This document shows positions 54,248 through 62,708 of a DNA stretch of 64,000 bases, piece after piece (position 1 is the stretch's first letter; every line of letters begins with the position of its first letter). The stretch is from TMED14 sp003507115 (GTDB taxonomy: Bacteria > Bacteroidota > Bacteroidia > Flavobacteriales > Schleiferiaceae). The notes under the pieces are model-generated. The model had not been told where the DNA came from, searched no databases, and was given only the letters and a program-made list of their open reading frames with translations. The stretch is taken from the NCBI GenBank assembly GCA_943787925.1, contig CALSOH010000002.1:434001-498000 (forward strand), given 5' to 3'. The position numbers were made by a program, and so were the translations under genes.

Positions 54248-55192
54248 ATGAGTATCTTAGGTATTATCGGGTTTATCCTCGCTGGTTATTCGGTCGTTGC
54301 GAATGACTCTGTTCAAACCCTCGGAACATGGATTTCATCGAACAAAGACCGCTTTAAGTGGTGGGTCCTGTGGCTTTCTGCTTCGGGTTTGATGATTTTG
54401 ACCCTCCTATATGGGTGGTATACCAATGACGGGGATATTTCTTTCGGTCGCTTGGACAAGATCCCATATATGGAAGTCCAATGGTACCATGCTTTGGCGC
54501 CTCTCGTTCTCTTGCTGTTGACCCGCCAGGGCATCCCAGTCTCAACCTCCTTTTTGGTGCTTTCGGCCTTTGCCTCCTCTTTTGTCTTGGAGAAAATGCT
54601 CATGAAGAGTATCCTGGGCTATGTAGTCGCAGCGGTAAGTGCCTATGTTCTTTGGGTTATTATGTCCAAAATCATGGATGAATCCGAAGACGTGAAGAAA
54701 TCCCAAAAGTCAACCTGGCGAGTCCTCCAATGGCTGAGCACAGGCTTCCTTTGGTACTCTTGGCTTTCTCAGGACATGGCCAACATCGCCGTGTTTTTGC
54801 CCCGTCAATTATCGCTTCCTGAATTGTCCATGATTTTGGTTTTCTTCACCGCAACGATGGGTTGGATCTTCTACACCAACGGGGGGAAAATCCAAAACAT
54901 CATTATTGAAAAGAAAAACACCAAATACATTCGCTCGGCGACAATGATTGACTTTGTCTATGCCTTCTTGCTCTTGTATTTCAAAGAAATGAACAACATT
55001 CCCATGAGTACAACCTGGGTGTTTGTCGGTCTTCTTTCCGGACGTGAAATTGCCTTGCAGCAGGGGAGTTTCAAGAAGAAGGGCTTAAAGACGGTCTTCC
55101 CCATGTTAATCAAGGATTTTATCAAATTATTAATCGGCTTGACGGTGAGTGTCGGGATTGTTCTCGCCATTCAATACTTCTTCAATAAATAA
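54248..55192 (+). CDS. Divergent PiT-family inorganic phosphate permease
   Basis: A 314-residue membrane protein with about nine or ten helices. Two features mark it as a remote PiT relative: the N-terminal GYSVVANDSVQTLGTW, like the AND signature of PiT transporters, and two PVST/PMST repeats (GIPVSTSFLVLSAF near residue 97 and NIPMSTTWVFVGLLSG near residue 257), like the paired PVSTTH...G motifs of that family. The His after the second Thr is replaced. The cargo is probably phosphate; sulfate is an alternative. The start is ATG 54248; the reading frame extends further but without family likeness. It lies next to the PhoR/PhoB-like pair. Confidence 0.72.
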   Translation: MSILGIIGFILAGYSVVANDSVQTLGTWISSNKDRFKWWVLWLSASGLMILTLLYGWYTNDGDISFGRLDKIPYMEVQWYHALAPLVLLLLTRQGIPVSTSFLVLSAFASSFVLEKMLMKSILGYVVAAVSAYVLWVIMSKIMDESEDVKKSQKSTWRVLQWLSTGFLWYSWLSQDMANIAVFLPRQLSLPELSMILVFFTATMGWIFYTNGGKIQNIIIEKKNTKYIRSATMIDFVYAFLLLYFKEMNNIPMSTTWVFVGLLSGREIALQQGSFKKKGLKTVFPMLIKDFIKLLIGLTVSVGIVLAIQYFFNK

Positions 55193-55210
55193 GCTCTATC
55201 AACGCTTTAA

Positions 55211-55238
55211 AAGAGGGCTTCGGCCCTCTTTTTTTTTG
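55211..55238 (+). terminator. Terminator of the PiT-like gene
   Basis: Stem AAGAGGGC/GCCCTCTT (55211-55218 with 55223-55230) closed by a TTCG tetraloop and followed by a run of T to 55238. A textbook intrinsic terminator. Confidence 0.9.
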
Positions 55239-55297
55239 GTAACCCCTCCACTTCAATTTCTTCATGACAGGTTAAAATTCAGATAATCTGGGCCGCC

Positions 55298-55305
55298 TAG
55301 GTTTG
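55298..55305 (+). promoter_or_regulatory. Putative -7 element before the receptor remnant
   Basis: Perfect TAGGTTTG on plus, 21 bases before the ATG at 55327. The promoter has survived although the gene behind it is broken. Confidence 0.35.
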
Positions 55306-55326
55306 CGGCATCAAACGAACCGAATC

Positions 55327-55523
55327 ATGTTTAAAATGCACAAACTCTTTGCCTTCGCTGCTGTTGCAGCCATCACGCTGGCATCGACCTCAAACTGCGC
55401 GCGAGCAACATGCTCAACGACGACGTGTTGAGCGTGTACAAATCCTACGGCGCCACGGACCAAATTTTCAGCCGCTACGCACCCGGATGGAGCGTCAGTG
55501 CAGGCTTGACTTTCAAGCTTTAA
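55327..55523 (+). pseudogene. Remnant of a TonB-dependent receptor gene joined to an unrelated signal-peptide start
   Basis: From ATG 55327 the sequence codes a signal peptide (MFKMHKLFAFAAVAAITLAS), then in the same frame only a few meaningless residues before TGA. In another frame, from about 55380, it reads GIDLKLRASNMLNDDVL and on to SRYAPGWSVSAGLTFKL and a stop at 55521-55523, which is the classic last 45 or so residues of a TonB-dependent receptor barrel. The start of one secreted-protein gene and the end of a receptor gene have been brought together by a deletion whose junction lies near 55380, out of frame. The remnant keeps a promoter element upstream and a good terminator downstream. 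Confidence 0.72.
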
Positions 55524-55530
55524 GATTCGA

Positions 55531-55558
55531 GAAAGCGGGCCGGGCCCGCTTTCTTTTT
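55531..55558 (+). terminator. Terminator of the receptor remnant
   Basis: Stem GAAAGCGGGC/GCCCGCTTTC (55531-55540 with 55544-55553), 3-base loop and a T run. It ends any transcript from the remnant just before the nuclease operon. Confidence 0.85.
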
Positions 55559-55572
55559 GGCCCCTTCTGACC

Positions 55573-55580
55573 TACCTTTG
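55573..55580 (+). promoter_or_regulatory. Putative -7 element of the secreted nuclease/receptor operon
   Basis: Perfect TACCTTTG on plus, 9 bases before ATG 55590, directly after the remnant terminator. It rules out the longer in-frame start at 55557, which lies upstream of it. Confidence 0.45.
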
Positions 55581-55589
55581 AGCCTAGGT

Positions 55590-56894
55590 ATGTGTACCCA
55601 TTTTAAACGTTGGCAATTGGTTTGGCTCCTCGCCCTGGTGGCGGGGAATTTTTCGCTTTGGGGGCAGGCGCCGGAGCGCATTCGGATCATGACCTATAAC
55701 CTGCTCAACTACCGGAATATCACCAGCTACTGTCCGAGCAGCAGCAACAACCCCGTCAACAAAGAAGGCTACCTCGCAACCATCGTGAACTATACGCAAC
55801 CAGATCTGCTGATCTGCAACGAAGTAAACGGGGACAACACCACGCCGCACGGCCGCATCCTCACCTACAGCCTCAATGTCAACGGCGAGACGCGCTGGGA
55901 GAAAACGGACTTTTTCTCCAACGGTTCGTCGCTCATGAACGGCATCTACTACGACCAGAACAAGCTGGGCCTGCTCGACCAGGACATCATCACCAAAGAT
56001 GTGAGCAACCAGAATTTGGTCCGCGGCATTGACGTCAAGCGCTTCTACTACAAGGACAGTTTGCTCTCCATCCACCCCGACACGGTCATCTTCACTGTTT
56101 TTGCGGCGCATTTAAAGGCGGGATCTACGGCCAGCGACATCGCCGATCGAGCGCGTGAGACCGCGGCCTTGATGGCCTACCTCCAATCGCACAACGTGGG
56201 GGCCTACTACTTCTTGGTCGGAGACCTCAACATGCCCAAAAGCCAAGAAACAGGTTTCCAAAATTTGCTGAACCCCAGCACGAGCAGCATCCGATTTAAC
56301 GATCCGGAGAACCAGCCTGGAAATTGGAACAACAACTACACCTTCCGCAACCTGCATACGCAGAGCACTCGGGATGGCGCTACAAACAGCGGCTGTTTTT
56401 CTGGGGGTGGCTTGGATGACCGCTTTGACCACGTCCTCTTCAACGACAACGTCGCCAATGGCTCCGGGAAAATGACCTACGTGGCAGGTTCCTTAACGCC
56501 GGTGGGCAACGACGGGCTGCACTTCAATTCGTCCATCAATTCGCCCACCAACAATTCTGTGCCCGCCACGGTGCTGACGGCCTTGTACGAAATGAGCGAC
56601 CACCTGCCCGTGTACGTGGACATTGACGTAGAGCGCCTGCAGATTTCGGTGGATGAAACGCATGTGCTTCCGGTCCAAATTTTAGGCAACCGCCAAGACG
56701 GCTACTGGGTGGAGGTCAGCCAAGCAGGCATGGGTTCGGACTGGTACATTCTGGACCTCTTGGGTCGTCGGATTGCCCAGGGCCATGTCGAATCCCTTCG
56801 CTTTACCCTGCCGGTGTTACCGGATGCCTCAGGCTTATACCTCTTTGCGCTTGTGCCCGCTGGGCGCCAACCTTCCGTCCTGAAAATGCCATGA
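55590..56894 (+). CDS. Secreted endonuclease/exonuclease/phosphatase-family protein
   Basis: A 434-residue protein with a signal peptide (residues 1-25, ending SLWGQ). Residues about 30-350 form an EEP domain with all key residues in view: Asn in MTYNLLNY, the metal-binding Glu in LLICNEVN, GDLNMP, FDHVLF and the terminal SDHLPVY. The C-terminal 80 residues (ILDLLGRRIAQG, SGLYLF) look like a shortened T9SS sorting domain, so it may be exported to the surface. EEP enzymes cut phosphodiester or phosphomonoester bonds; the substrate could be DNA, RNA or phospholipid. It is the first gene of a five-gene operon and overlaps the next start (ATGA). Confidence 0.88.
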   Translation: MCTHFKRWQLVWLLALVAGNFSLWGQAPERIRIMTYNLLNYRNITSYCPSSSNNPVNKEGYLATIVNYTQPDLLICNEVNGDNTTPHGRILTYSLNVNGETRWEKTDFFSNGSSLMNGIYYDQNKLGLLDQDIITKDVSNQNLVRGIDVKRFYYKDSLLSIHPDTVIFTVFAAHLKAGSTASDIADRARETAALMAYLQSHNVGAYYFLVGDLNMPKSQETGFQNLLNPSTSSIRFNDPENQPGNWNNNYTFRNLHTQSTRDGATNSGCFSGGGLDDRFDHVLFNDNVANGSGKMTYVAGSLTPVGNDGLHFNSSINSPTNNSVPATVLTALYEMSDHLPVYVDIDVERLQISVDETHVLPVQILGNRQDGYWVEVSQAGMGSDWYILDLLGRRIAQGHVESLRFTLPVLPDASGLYLFALVPAGRQPSVLKMP

Positions 56895-59017
56895 AAAGAT
56901 TTGCCCTCAGCGCCATCTTCGGGATCACCTTACTTCCCCTGCACGCCCAGAACTTTGTGGAGCGCATGACCAACGCGAGCAACGTCCGCATGACGGTGAC
57001 CAATGCGGGCACTTTTGGCAATGCCTTTCGCGGATACAAAGACGGCACAGGGAATCCATCCGGTGAATACCCCGCTGGGTCGGGTACCGAGCATTTGTTT
57101 GAATCCGGGATTTGGATTGGAGGCATCGATGGTAGTGGCACCGTTCGCGTGAGCACCTCTGCATACGATGCCCCGCAAGGATACGCGCCAGGCCGCGGCG
57201 GATTTGAATTCACCAATAACCAGGGTGGCATGTCCGAAATATCCTCCCTTCGAGACAACCCCAATTACCGCCCAGAGGCCATCTCCCACCAAGATTTTCG
57301 GAGCACCTTCACCGATGCGAACCTCCTGATTCCGGGGACGTCCATTCCCATCAGTGGCCACACCAACCCGATGGGGGTCGAAGTCCAGATGGAGACCTAT
57401 AATTGGAACTACCGCTTTTCGGACTTTTTTGTCATCGTCAATATGACCCTCAAAAACGTGGGCGCCGAGACCTACGACGACCTGCACGTGGCCCTCTGGG
57501 CAAACACGGTGGTCCGAAATGTCAATGCGACGCCCGCCGGGGCCGGGGGGTCTGTGTTTTACTCCCAAGGAGGCAATGGATTTTTGGATAGTTTGCACAT
57601 GGCCTATTGCTATGATGCGACCGGCGATGTGGGGATGACCGACTCCTACATTGGCCAAAAATTCCTGGGTGCCGAGGATAAGACCGGATTCAAGCACCCC
57701 GACATCAGCACCGGATTCAAAGACCACTACAACGCGTGGATCTTCAACAATTCCGGCCAGGCCCTCTTCTTCTTCCCCACCTCGGATCCTCAACGTTATG
57801 TCAAAATGACCCAGGGTCTCAACCAAAACCCCTGCTGGGACGACCCCACGGGGGTAGACTGCCAAAACGGCGTCGGAATGGACATTCAAGCCTTGTTGAA
57901 CGCGTCGGGCAACCGCTCGGACCTCGTGAGCGTCGGGCCGTTCTCGGCTTTTGCCCCGGGCGACGAAATCACCCTAGCCTACGCCTTTGTCCTTGGCAAG
58001 AAGGTAGACGACGGCAATCCCAATGCGGCCAATACGGCCGCCCAAAAGGCACGATTTATTAGCAATGCGGAATGGGCTCAGGTCGCTTACAACGGCGAGG
58101 ACATCAACTTTAACGGCCTGCTCGATGAGGGCGAGGACCGCGACGGCAACGGCAAAATCACCCGCTTCATCTTGCCCAGTCCCCCCGATGCCCCACGCAT
58201 GCGGGCCGTCCCCGGCGATCACCGCATCGACCTCTTTTGGGCGCGCAATGCCGAAGAAAGCGTCGATCCCATCACCCAGAAAAAAGACTTTGAGGGCTAC
58301 CGTATCTACCTGAGCCGCTTGGGATTTGATGTAGGAGGTAGCCAAAATCTCTCCGAGGACTTTGTCCGTGCGGCAGAATACGACCTCCCTGGAAATGGAC
58401 TCTTCTATGAAACGGGGCTGGCGGACATTGCCCTACCCGAGCCACTCTACTTCGCTGGGGACAGTACCGCCTACGAATACCATTACGCCTTAGAGGGCCT
58501 GCCCAACGGGTGGCAGCATGCTGTGGCCGTGACTGCTTTTGACCAAGGAAATCCGGATACCCAACTCGAATCTTTAGAATCGAGTTTCCTGGCGAACGAT
58601 GTTCGAGCCTTTGCCGGAACTACGGCCAACCCCAGCATGAAGAGCTTCCCGCCCTTTGTATATCCCAATCCCTACTACGCTGGAGCCGCCTGGGAGGGGG
58701 TATCCAACTTCCAGGAAGAGTCCCGAAAGCTGGTCTTCGCCAACCTCCCCGCCCATTGCCGCCTGACTATCTCCTCTCCTGCCGGGGATATTATGGATCA
58801 GTTTGAGCACCACAACAGTTATATGGGCGATGACATCCGTTGGTTCCAAACCTTTGCCGGCGAAAACCCGAGCGACCGCGTCTTCTCCGGCGGAGAACAC
58901 GCCTGGGACTTGCTGACTGACCAAAGCCAAATCCTCGCCCGAGGCATCTATTTCTTTTCCGTGCAAGACCTCGAAACCGGAGACTTCTTCACGGGCCAAT
59001 TCACTGTGTTAAAATGA
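56891..59017 (+). CDS. Large secreted protein with calcium-loop and FlgD-like Ig domain
   Basis: A 708-residue protein with a signal peptide (residues 1-19, ending LHAQ). The N-terminal half has the pattern ESGIWIGGIDGSGTVRVS seen in many Bacteroidota secreted proteins of unknown role. A Ca-binding-like loop DINFNGLLDEGEDRDGNGK lies near residue 415, followed by a fibronectin-III-like segment, and the last 110 residues resemble the FlgD/Vpr Ig-like fold (YPNPYYAGAAW, GIYFFSVQD). It has no clear type A sorting signal. The function is unknown; the operon suggests binding or processing of an external polymer. Confidence 0.72.
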   Translation: MKRFALSAIFGITLLPLHAQNFVERMTNASNVRMTVTNAGTFGNAFRGYKDGTGNPSGEYPAGSGTEHLFESGIWIGGIDGSGTVRVSTSAYDAPQGYAPGRGGFEFTNNQGGMSEISSLRDNPNYRPEAISHQDFRSTFTDANLLIPGTSIPISGHTNPMGVEVQMETYNWNYRFSDFFVIVNMTLKNVGAETYDDLHVALWANTVVRNVNATPAGAGGSVFYSQGGNGFLDSLHMAYCYDATGDVGMTDSYIGQKFLGAEDKTGFKHPDISTGFKDHYNAWIFNNSGQALFFFPTSDPQRYVKMTQGLNQNPCWDDPTGVDCQNGVGMDIQALLNASGNRSDLVSVGPFSAFAPGDEITLAYAFVLGKKVDDGNPNAANTAAQKARFISNAEWAQVAYNGEDINFNGLLDEGEDRDGNGKITRFILPSPPDAPRMRAVPGDHRIDLFWARNAEESVDPITQKKDFEGYRIYLSRLGFDVGGSQNLSEDFVRAAEYDLPGNGLFYETGLADIALPEPLYFAGDSTAYEYHYALEGLPNGWQHAVAVTAFDQGNPDTQLESLESSFLANDVRAFAGTTANPSMKSFPPFVYPNPYYAGAAWEGVSNFQEESRKLVFANLPAHCRLTISSPAGDIMDQFEHHNSYMGDDIRWFQTFAGENPSDRVFSGGEHAWDLLTDQSQILARGIYFFSVQDLETGDFFTGQFTVLK

Positions 59018-59031
59018 TCAATTCCTCTCCT

Positions 59032-61242
59032 ATGAAGCGCTTTCTTACCCTCTGTGTAGGTCTTTTGAGTTTTGCCTCCTTCGGCCAAACCTTGCCCTAC
59101 ACCTCGATCACGAGCATCCAATACGTGTCTGCCAGCGACTTGGCAGCCTGTAACGACACGTCGGCCTACCTGGGCGACACGGTCATGACCTACGGTATCG
59201 TCGTCACTCCCGGGGATGTATCAGAGGTTGCCTCAGGTTCTGTCCAAGGTGGACACCGCCCCTTCTTCTTCCTCGTGGACACCGTCGCCCAAGGGGCCGC
59301 CGGATCCTTCCGAGGCATGGAGTGCATGGGCGTCTACACCAACACCCAGGGCCAATTGCTTCCCTTGCCCAACGTCGAGTACTTGCTCCCGGGCGATTTG
59401 GTTAAGTTCACTGGCCGAGTGGGCGCGTACAACAACGGCACCCAGTTGGAGGCCATCGACGGCAACTCCTTGCAGGTCATTGGTTCTCGTCCCGTTCCTA
59501 CCCCCGCCCAGATTACGGTGGGCGACTTGAACGACCCCTTGCGTGTCAACATTTTGACGACGGGAGAGCAGTGGGAGAACGCCTTTGTCGAATTCAACAA
59601 TGTCACTGTCACAGAAGTCATTCCTTTCTCGGGCAACCGCATCAGCTTCAATGTGGTGGACGGCAACGGCAACAAGATCAACGTTTCGGACCGCTTCTTG
59701 GCCCAAAAGCTCTCCTCGTGGCAAACCGTCAACCCCTACTCGCCCCAAACGACGGGCTCCTTTGTTCCTCCTGTTCCAGGTACGTTCTATTCGAGCTTGA
59801 AAGGGGTGGTTCGCCACGATGGAAACGGCTGTTTGGTCGGTTCGGGCTCACGCGGCTATGAATTGAACCCCTTCGATTCCACCCACTACGTGGTGGCCTA
59901 CGCTCCGCCATACATTGCCAACTTTGAGCGCGACCCCATGGTTCCCACCCCCAACCAATCGGTCGATTTGGTTTGCAACATCACCGACTTCGACGGCACG
60001 GTCGATTCGGTCTTCGTCTACTACTCGGCGGACACCTCCCTGCTTCCCACACAGTTCACCCAATTGACCATGAACCTCGCCGCAGGAACCACAGATGAAT
60101 ACGAAGCGACCCTGCCCAACCAACCCTTGGGAACCTTGGTGCGCTACTACATCCAAGCGTGGGACAATGAAGGCAATGTCTCCTACTATCCAACCACGCC
60201 GGTAGGGCAAGCACAGCCCAACGTGGACTACTACACGGTCCGTGCCAACGGAGCCATCATCCAAGATCTACAATTTACCTTGGCTAGCAACGGTACCAGC
60301 CCGTATATCGGGCAGAACGTCACGGTCAAAGGCATCGTGACGGCATCGACTAAACAGCACGACTTGGGCTTCTTGTACATTCAAGACGCCGGGGGCGGCC
60401 CTTGGAGCGGCATTTGGTGTGTGGGGTCCGGTATTACCCAATTCTTCCGTGAGGAGGAAGTCCTCGTGAGTGGCACCGTAGAAGAGTTCTACGGCATGAC
60501 CCGCTTGAACGTTTCCTCCATCAGCAAGACGGGAAACCGCATGATGCCCGTCGCCTCGATGGTCAACCCATCCGATAGCGCTGAAAAGTGGGGGTACGCA
60601 TGGGAGAAATGGGAAGGATGTCTGATCCGCTTGGAAGATCCCGCCCAACAGCCTTTGGTCATCAGTCAAACGAATCTCGGCTTTGGGGACTACGCCGTTT
60701 CCAACCAACCCAATGCCGGCTACTGGAATCGCGCCCTCGTTCTCGCGGGCCGTCAGTCAGCCACCTCATTCAGCTCGCTCTATGTGCAACTCGTCACCAA
60801 CCTCGCGTATGACACCCTCGACGGCTCCATGGAAGTGAGCCCCATCGTGGTGAGCGACACCATGAGCATGACCGCGGTGGAGGGCATCTGCTTCTACGGC
60901 TTCAGCAATTACCGCGTGTTGCCCCGAAACAATGACGACTTCATTGGTATCAATGTAGCCTTGGATAGCACCGATCTCCCCCAGAGCACCGTGGGCATGT
61001 CCCATCCCGACGCTCTGGTTGTTCGGGCCTACCCCAATCCAGCCGCCCACTTTATCCAGCTCGATGCCCCCCAGGGATCAAGCTATAGGCTCACCGATGC
61101 CCTGGGCCGCCCTATTGTCTCCGGCCAAGTTCAATCCGTCTCCGAGCGCATCGAGACCGGTGGATTGGCTCGCGGAAGCTATTTGCTCCTGGTTGAGCAC
61201 GAAGGGCTGCGTCAAGTGCTCCGAATCACACTCGCCAACTAA
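59032..61242 (+). CDS. T9SS-secreted protein with OB-fold (YhcR-like) domains
   Basis: A 736-residue protein with a signal peptide (residues 1-18, ending SFGQ). Two regions look like OB folds of the YhcR/ExeM type: one near residues 40-150 (MTYGIVVTPGDVSE..., PGDLVKFTGRVGAYNNGTQLEAI) and one near 425-500 (GQNVTVKGIVTAS, LYIQDAGGGPWSGIW, VSGTVEEFYGMTRL). The C-terminus is a type A sorting domain (RAYPNPAAH, TDALGRPIV, RGSYLLLV). In known extracellular nucleases such OB folds are fused to an EEP domain; here the EEP enzyme is a separate gene upstream. ATG 59032 gives a clean signal peptide; an upstream ATG at 59014 overlaps the previous stop. Confidence 0.78.
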   Translation: MKRFLTLCVGLLSFASFGQTLPYTSITSIQYVSASDLAACNDTSAYLGDTVMTYGIVVTPGDVSEVASGSVQGGHRPFFFLVDTVAQGAAGSFRGMECMGVYTNTQGQLLPLPNVEYLLPGDLVKFTGRVGAYNNGTQLEAIDGNSLQVIGSRPVPTPAQITVGDLNDPLRVNILTTGEQWENAFVEFNNVTVTEVIPFSGNRISFNVVDGNGNKINVSDRFLAQKLSSWQTVNPYSPQTTGSFVPPVPGTFYSSLKGVVRHDGNGCLVGSGSRGYELNPFDSTHYVVAYAPPYIANFERDPMVPTPNQSVDLVCNITDFDGTVDSVFVYYSADTSLLPTQFTQLTMNLAAGTTDEYEATLPNQPLGTLVRYYIQAWDNEGNVSYYPTTPVGQAQPNVDYYTVRANGAIIQDLQFTLASNGTSPYIGQNVTVKGIVTASTKQHDLGFLYIQDAGGGPWSGIWCVGSGITQFFREEEVLVSGTVEEFYGMTRLNVSSISKTGNRMMPVASMVNPSDSAEKWGYAWEKWEGCLIRLEDPAQQPLVISQTNLGFGDYAVSNQPNAGYWNRALVLAGRQSATSFSSLYVQLVTNLAYDTLDGSMEVSPIVVSDTMSMTAVEGICFYGFSNYRVLPRNNDDFIGINVALDSTDLPQSTVGMSHPDALVVRAYPNPAAHFIQLDAPQGSSYRLTDALGRPIVSGQVQSVSERIETGGLARGSYLLLVEHEGLRQVLRITLAN

Positions 61243-61247
61243 GTCAA

Positions 61248-62708
61248 ATGCCGCGTCGAGGGTTGTCTTTCTGGAGTGCCTGGGTCGGTTGTGCGGCCCT
61301 GGCGATCGGGGCATGTGACCGGGGGGAAGCCCTGGGAAACCAAGCGCCTGAGACGCATTTGGCCGTAAAAACCATTGATCGCACCGGAGCTGATCGACTC
61401 AATTCAAAGGTGACCATGAGTTGGTACGGCACGGACATCGACGGCTATGTGACGGGCTATGAACTATCCCTCGACGGCATCTCTTGGAAGTTCACCACGT
61501 CGCAGGATAGCACGTTCTTGTTTGCTATTCCCCCAGGAAGCGACACGGCCGACATCACCCTGCACGTTCGCGCGATCGACAATTACGGAGATCGCGATCC
61601 CAGCCCAGCACTTCTGGTCTTTCCGCTCAAAAATGCGCCCCCTGTGGCCGAAGTCGATGCGGAAAGTCAGTCCCTTGGCACCGCTTTAGGGGTTCTCACG
61701 TACCGATGGACCGCGACGGATCCCGATGGGAATGAAACCATTTCGGGGGCGGAAATTCGTTTTAACGGGGGGACGTGGATTCCGATTGACGCAAAACAAT
61801 CCATGTTGACGTTTGTCCTAGAACCCGACCTAGGTGGCGGAATGGGGGCCACCGCATCACTCTATTATGGCAACGCCCTGCAAGCCGTTCTGACCAGCAT
61901 CGATGGCCTCGTCGAGAATGGGAGCAATATTCTGCAGGTGCGCATCCAAGATATTGCTGGGGCCGAAAGTGAGGTTGATTCTGCCTTGGCGGTTACCCTG
62001 CAGCGGCCCAGCAGCGATATTTTGTTGGTCAGCGGTCAAACGGCCTCCGTCACGGCAAGCTTTCAGGGTTGGCTCAATGCCCTCTCGCTCACGTACGACG
62101 TTCTAGACCTCAATGCCAACAGTGGGGAGGCGCGCCCCTACTTCTGGAACCCTACTTTTCGGCACATCTTGTCGCAATATGATCGGGTCGTCGCGATCAC
62201 CAATCCGGACAATGCGCTCGACCCCGTGACGGGAGCCACCCAGCCACTCCTTGCCCATATGGCGCAAGGATTGCAATCCTTTACGAGCCAAGGGGGCAAA
62301 TTGCTGACTACGACGTCCTTTGGGCCAAACACAGACTTTACCCCCTACATCGGCTCCTTCCCCATGGATGGCATTGTGACGTCCTCCGGACAAGTTCGCC
62401 TGGTGCCTGATTCCGCCCTGGTTCCCCAGGTCACCGGCCCCTATCCCGACCTCCACCCTTCAAGTATTTTGATCGGCATTAGCCCCTTGGTCCCTTCGGC
62501 GGATGCCGATATCTTTTACCGCGCCCAATTGACCAAACTCAGTGGCTGGCAGGGGGATAACTGTGTGGCTGTTCGCCGAAAATACCTGGGCAACCCCGCC
62601 CATATCAATGAAGTTTTCTTCTCGGTCGAATTACACCGCGTCGCCGCCAGCAGTGCCGACATGGAGGACCTCCTCGAACAAATTTTGGTCTATGACTTTG
62701 CCTGGTAA
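61248..62708 (+). CDS. Lipoprotein with Ig-like and amidotransferase-like regions
   Basis: A 486-residue lipoprotein (lipobox ALAIGAC, Cys23). Residues about 50-250 contain two fibronectin/Ig-like repeats (DIDGYVTGYELSLDG, TDPDGNETISGAEIRF). From about 262 there is a Rossmann-type alternating pattern (ILLVSGQTASVTASFQGWL, YDRVVAITNPDN, GGKLLTTTSF) that resembles class I glutamine-amidotransferase or ThuA-like folds, without a visible catalytic Cys. It probably sits on the outer membrane as a partner of the downstream receptor, with which it overlaps by 17 bases. Family not recognised with certainty. Confidence 0.7.
   Translation: MPRRGLSFWSAWVGCAALAIGACDRGEALGNQAPETHLAVKTIDRTGADRLNSKVTMSWYGTDIDGYVTGYELSLDGISWKFTTSQDSTFLFAIPPGSDTADITLHVRAIDNYGDRDPSPALLVFPLKNAPPVAEVDAESQSLGTALGVLTYRWTATDPDGNETISGAEIRFNGGTWIPIDAKQSMLTFVLEPDLGGGMGATASLYYGNALQAVLTSIDGLVENGSNILQVRIQDIAGAESEVDSALAVTLQRPSSDILLVSGQTASVTASFQGWLNALSLTYDVLDLNANSGEARPYFWNPTFRHILSQYDRVVAITNPDNALDPVTGATQPLLAHMAQGLQSFTSQGGKLLTTTSFGPNTDFTPYIGSFPMDGIVTSSGQVRLVPDSALVPQVTGPYPDLHPSSILIGISPLVPSADADIFYRAQLTKLSGWQGDNCVAVRRKYLGNPAHINEVFFSVELHRVAASSADMEDLLEQILVYDFAW

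Noticed and set aside
56930..57889. A 319-codon open frame on minus opposite the large secreted protein
   Set aside because: Antisense shadow; the sense frame has a signal peptide, operon overlaps and domain-like patterns.
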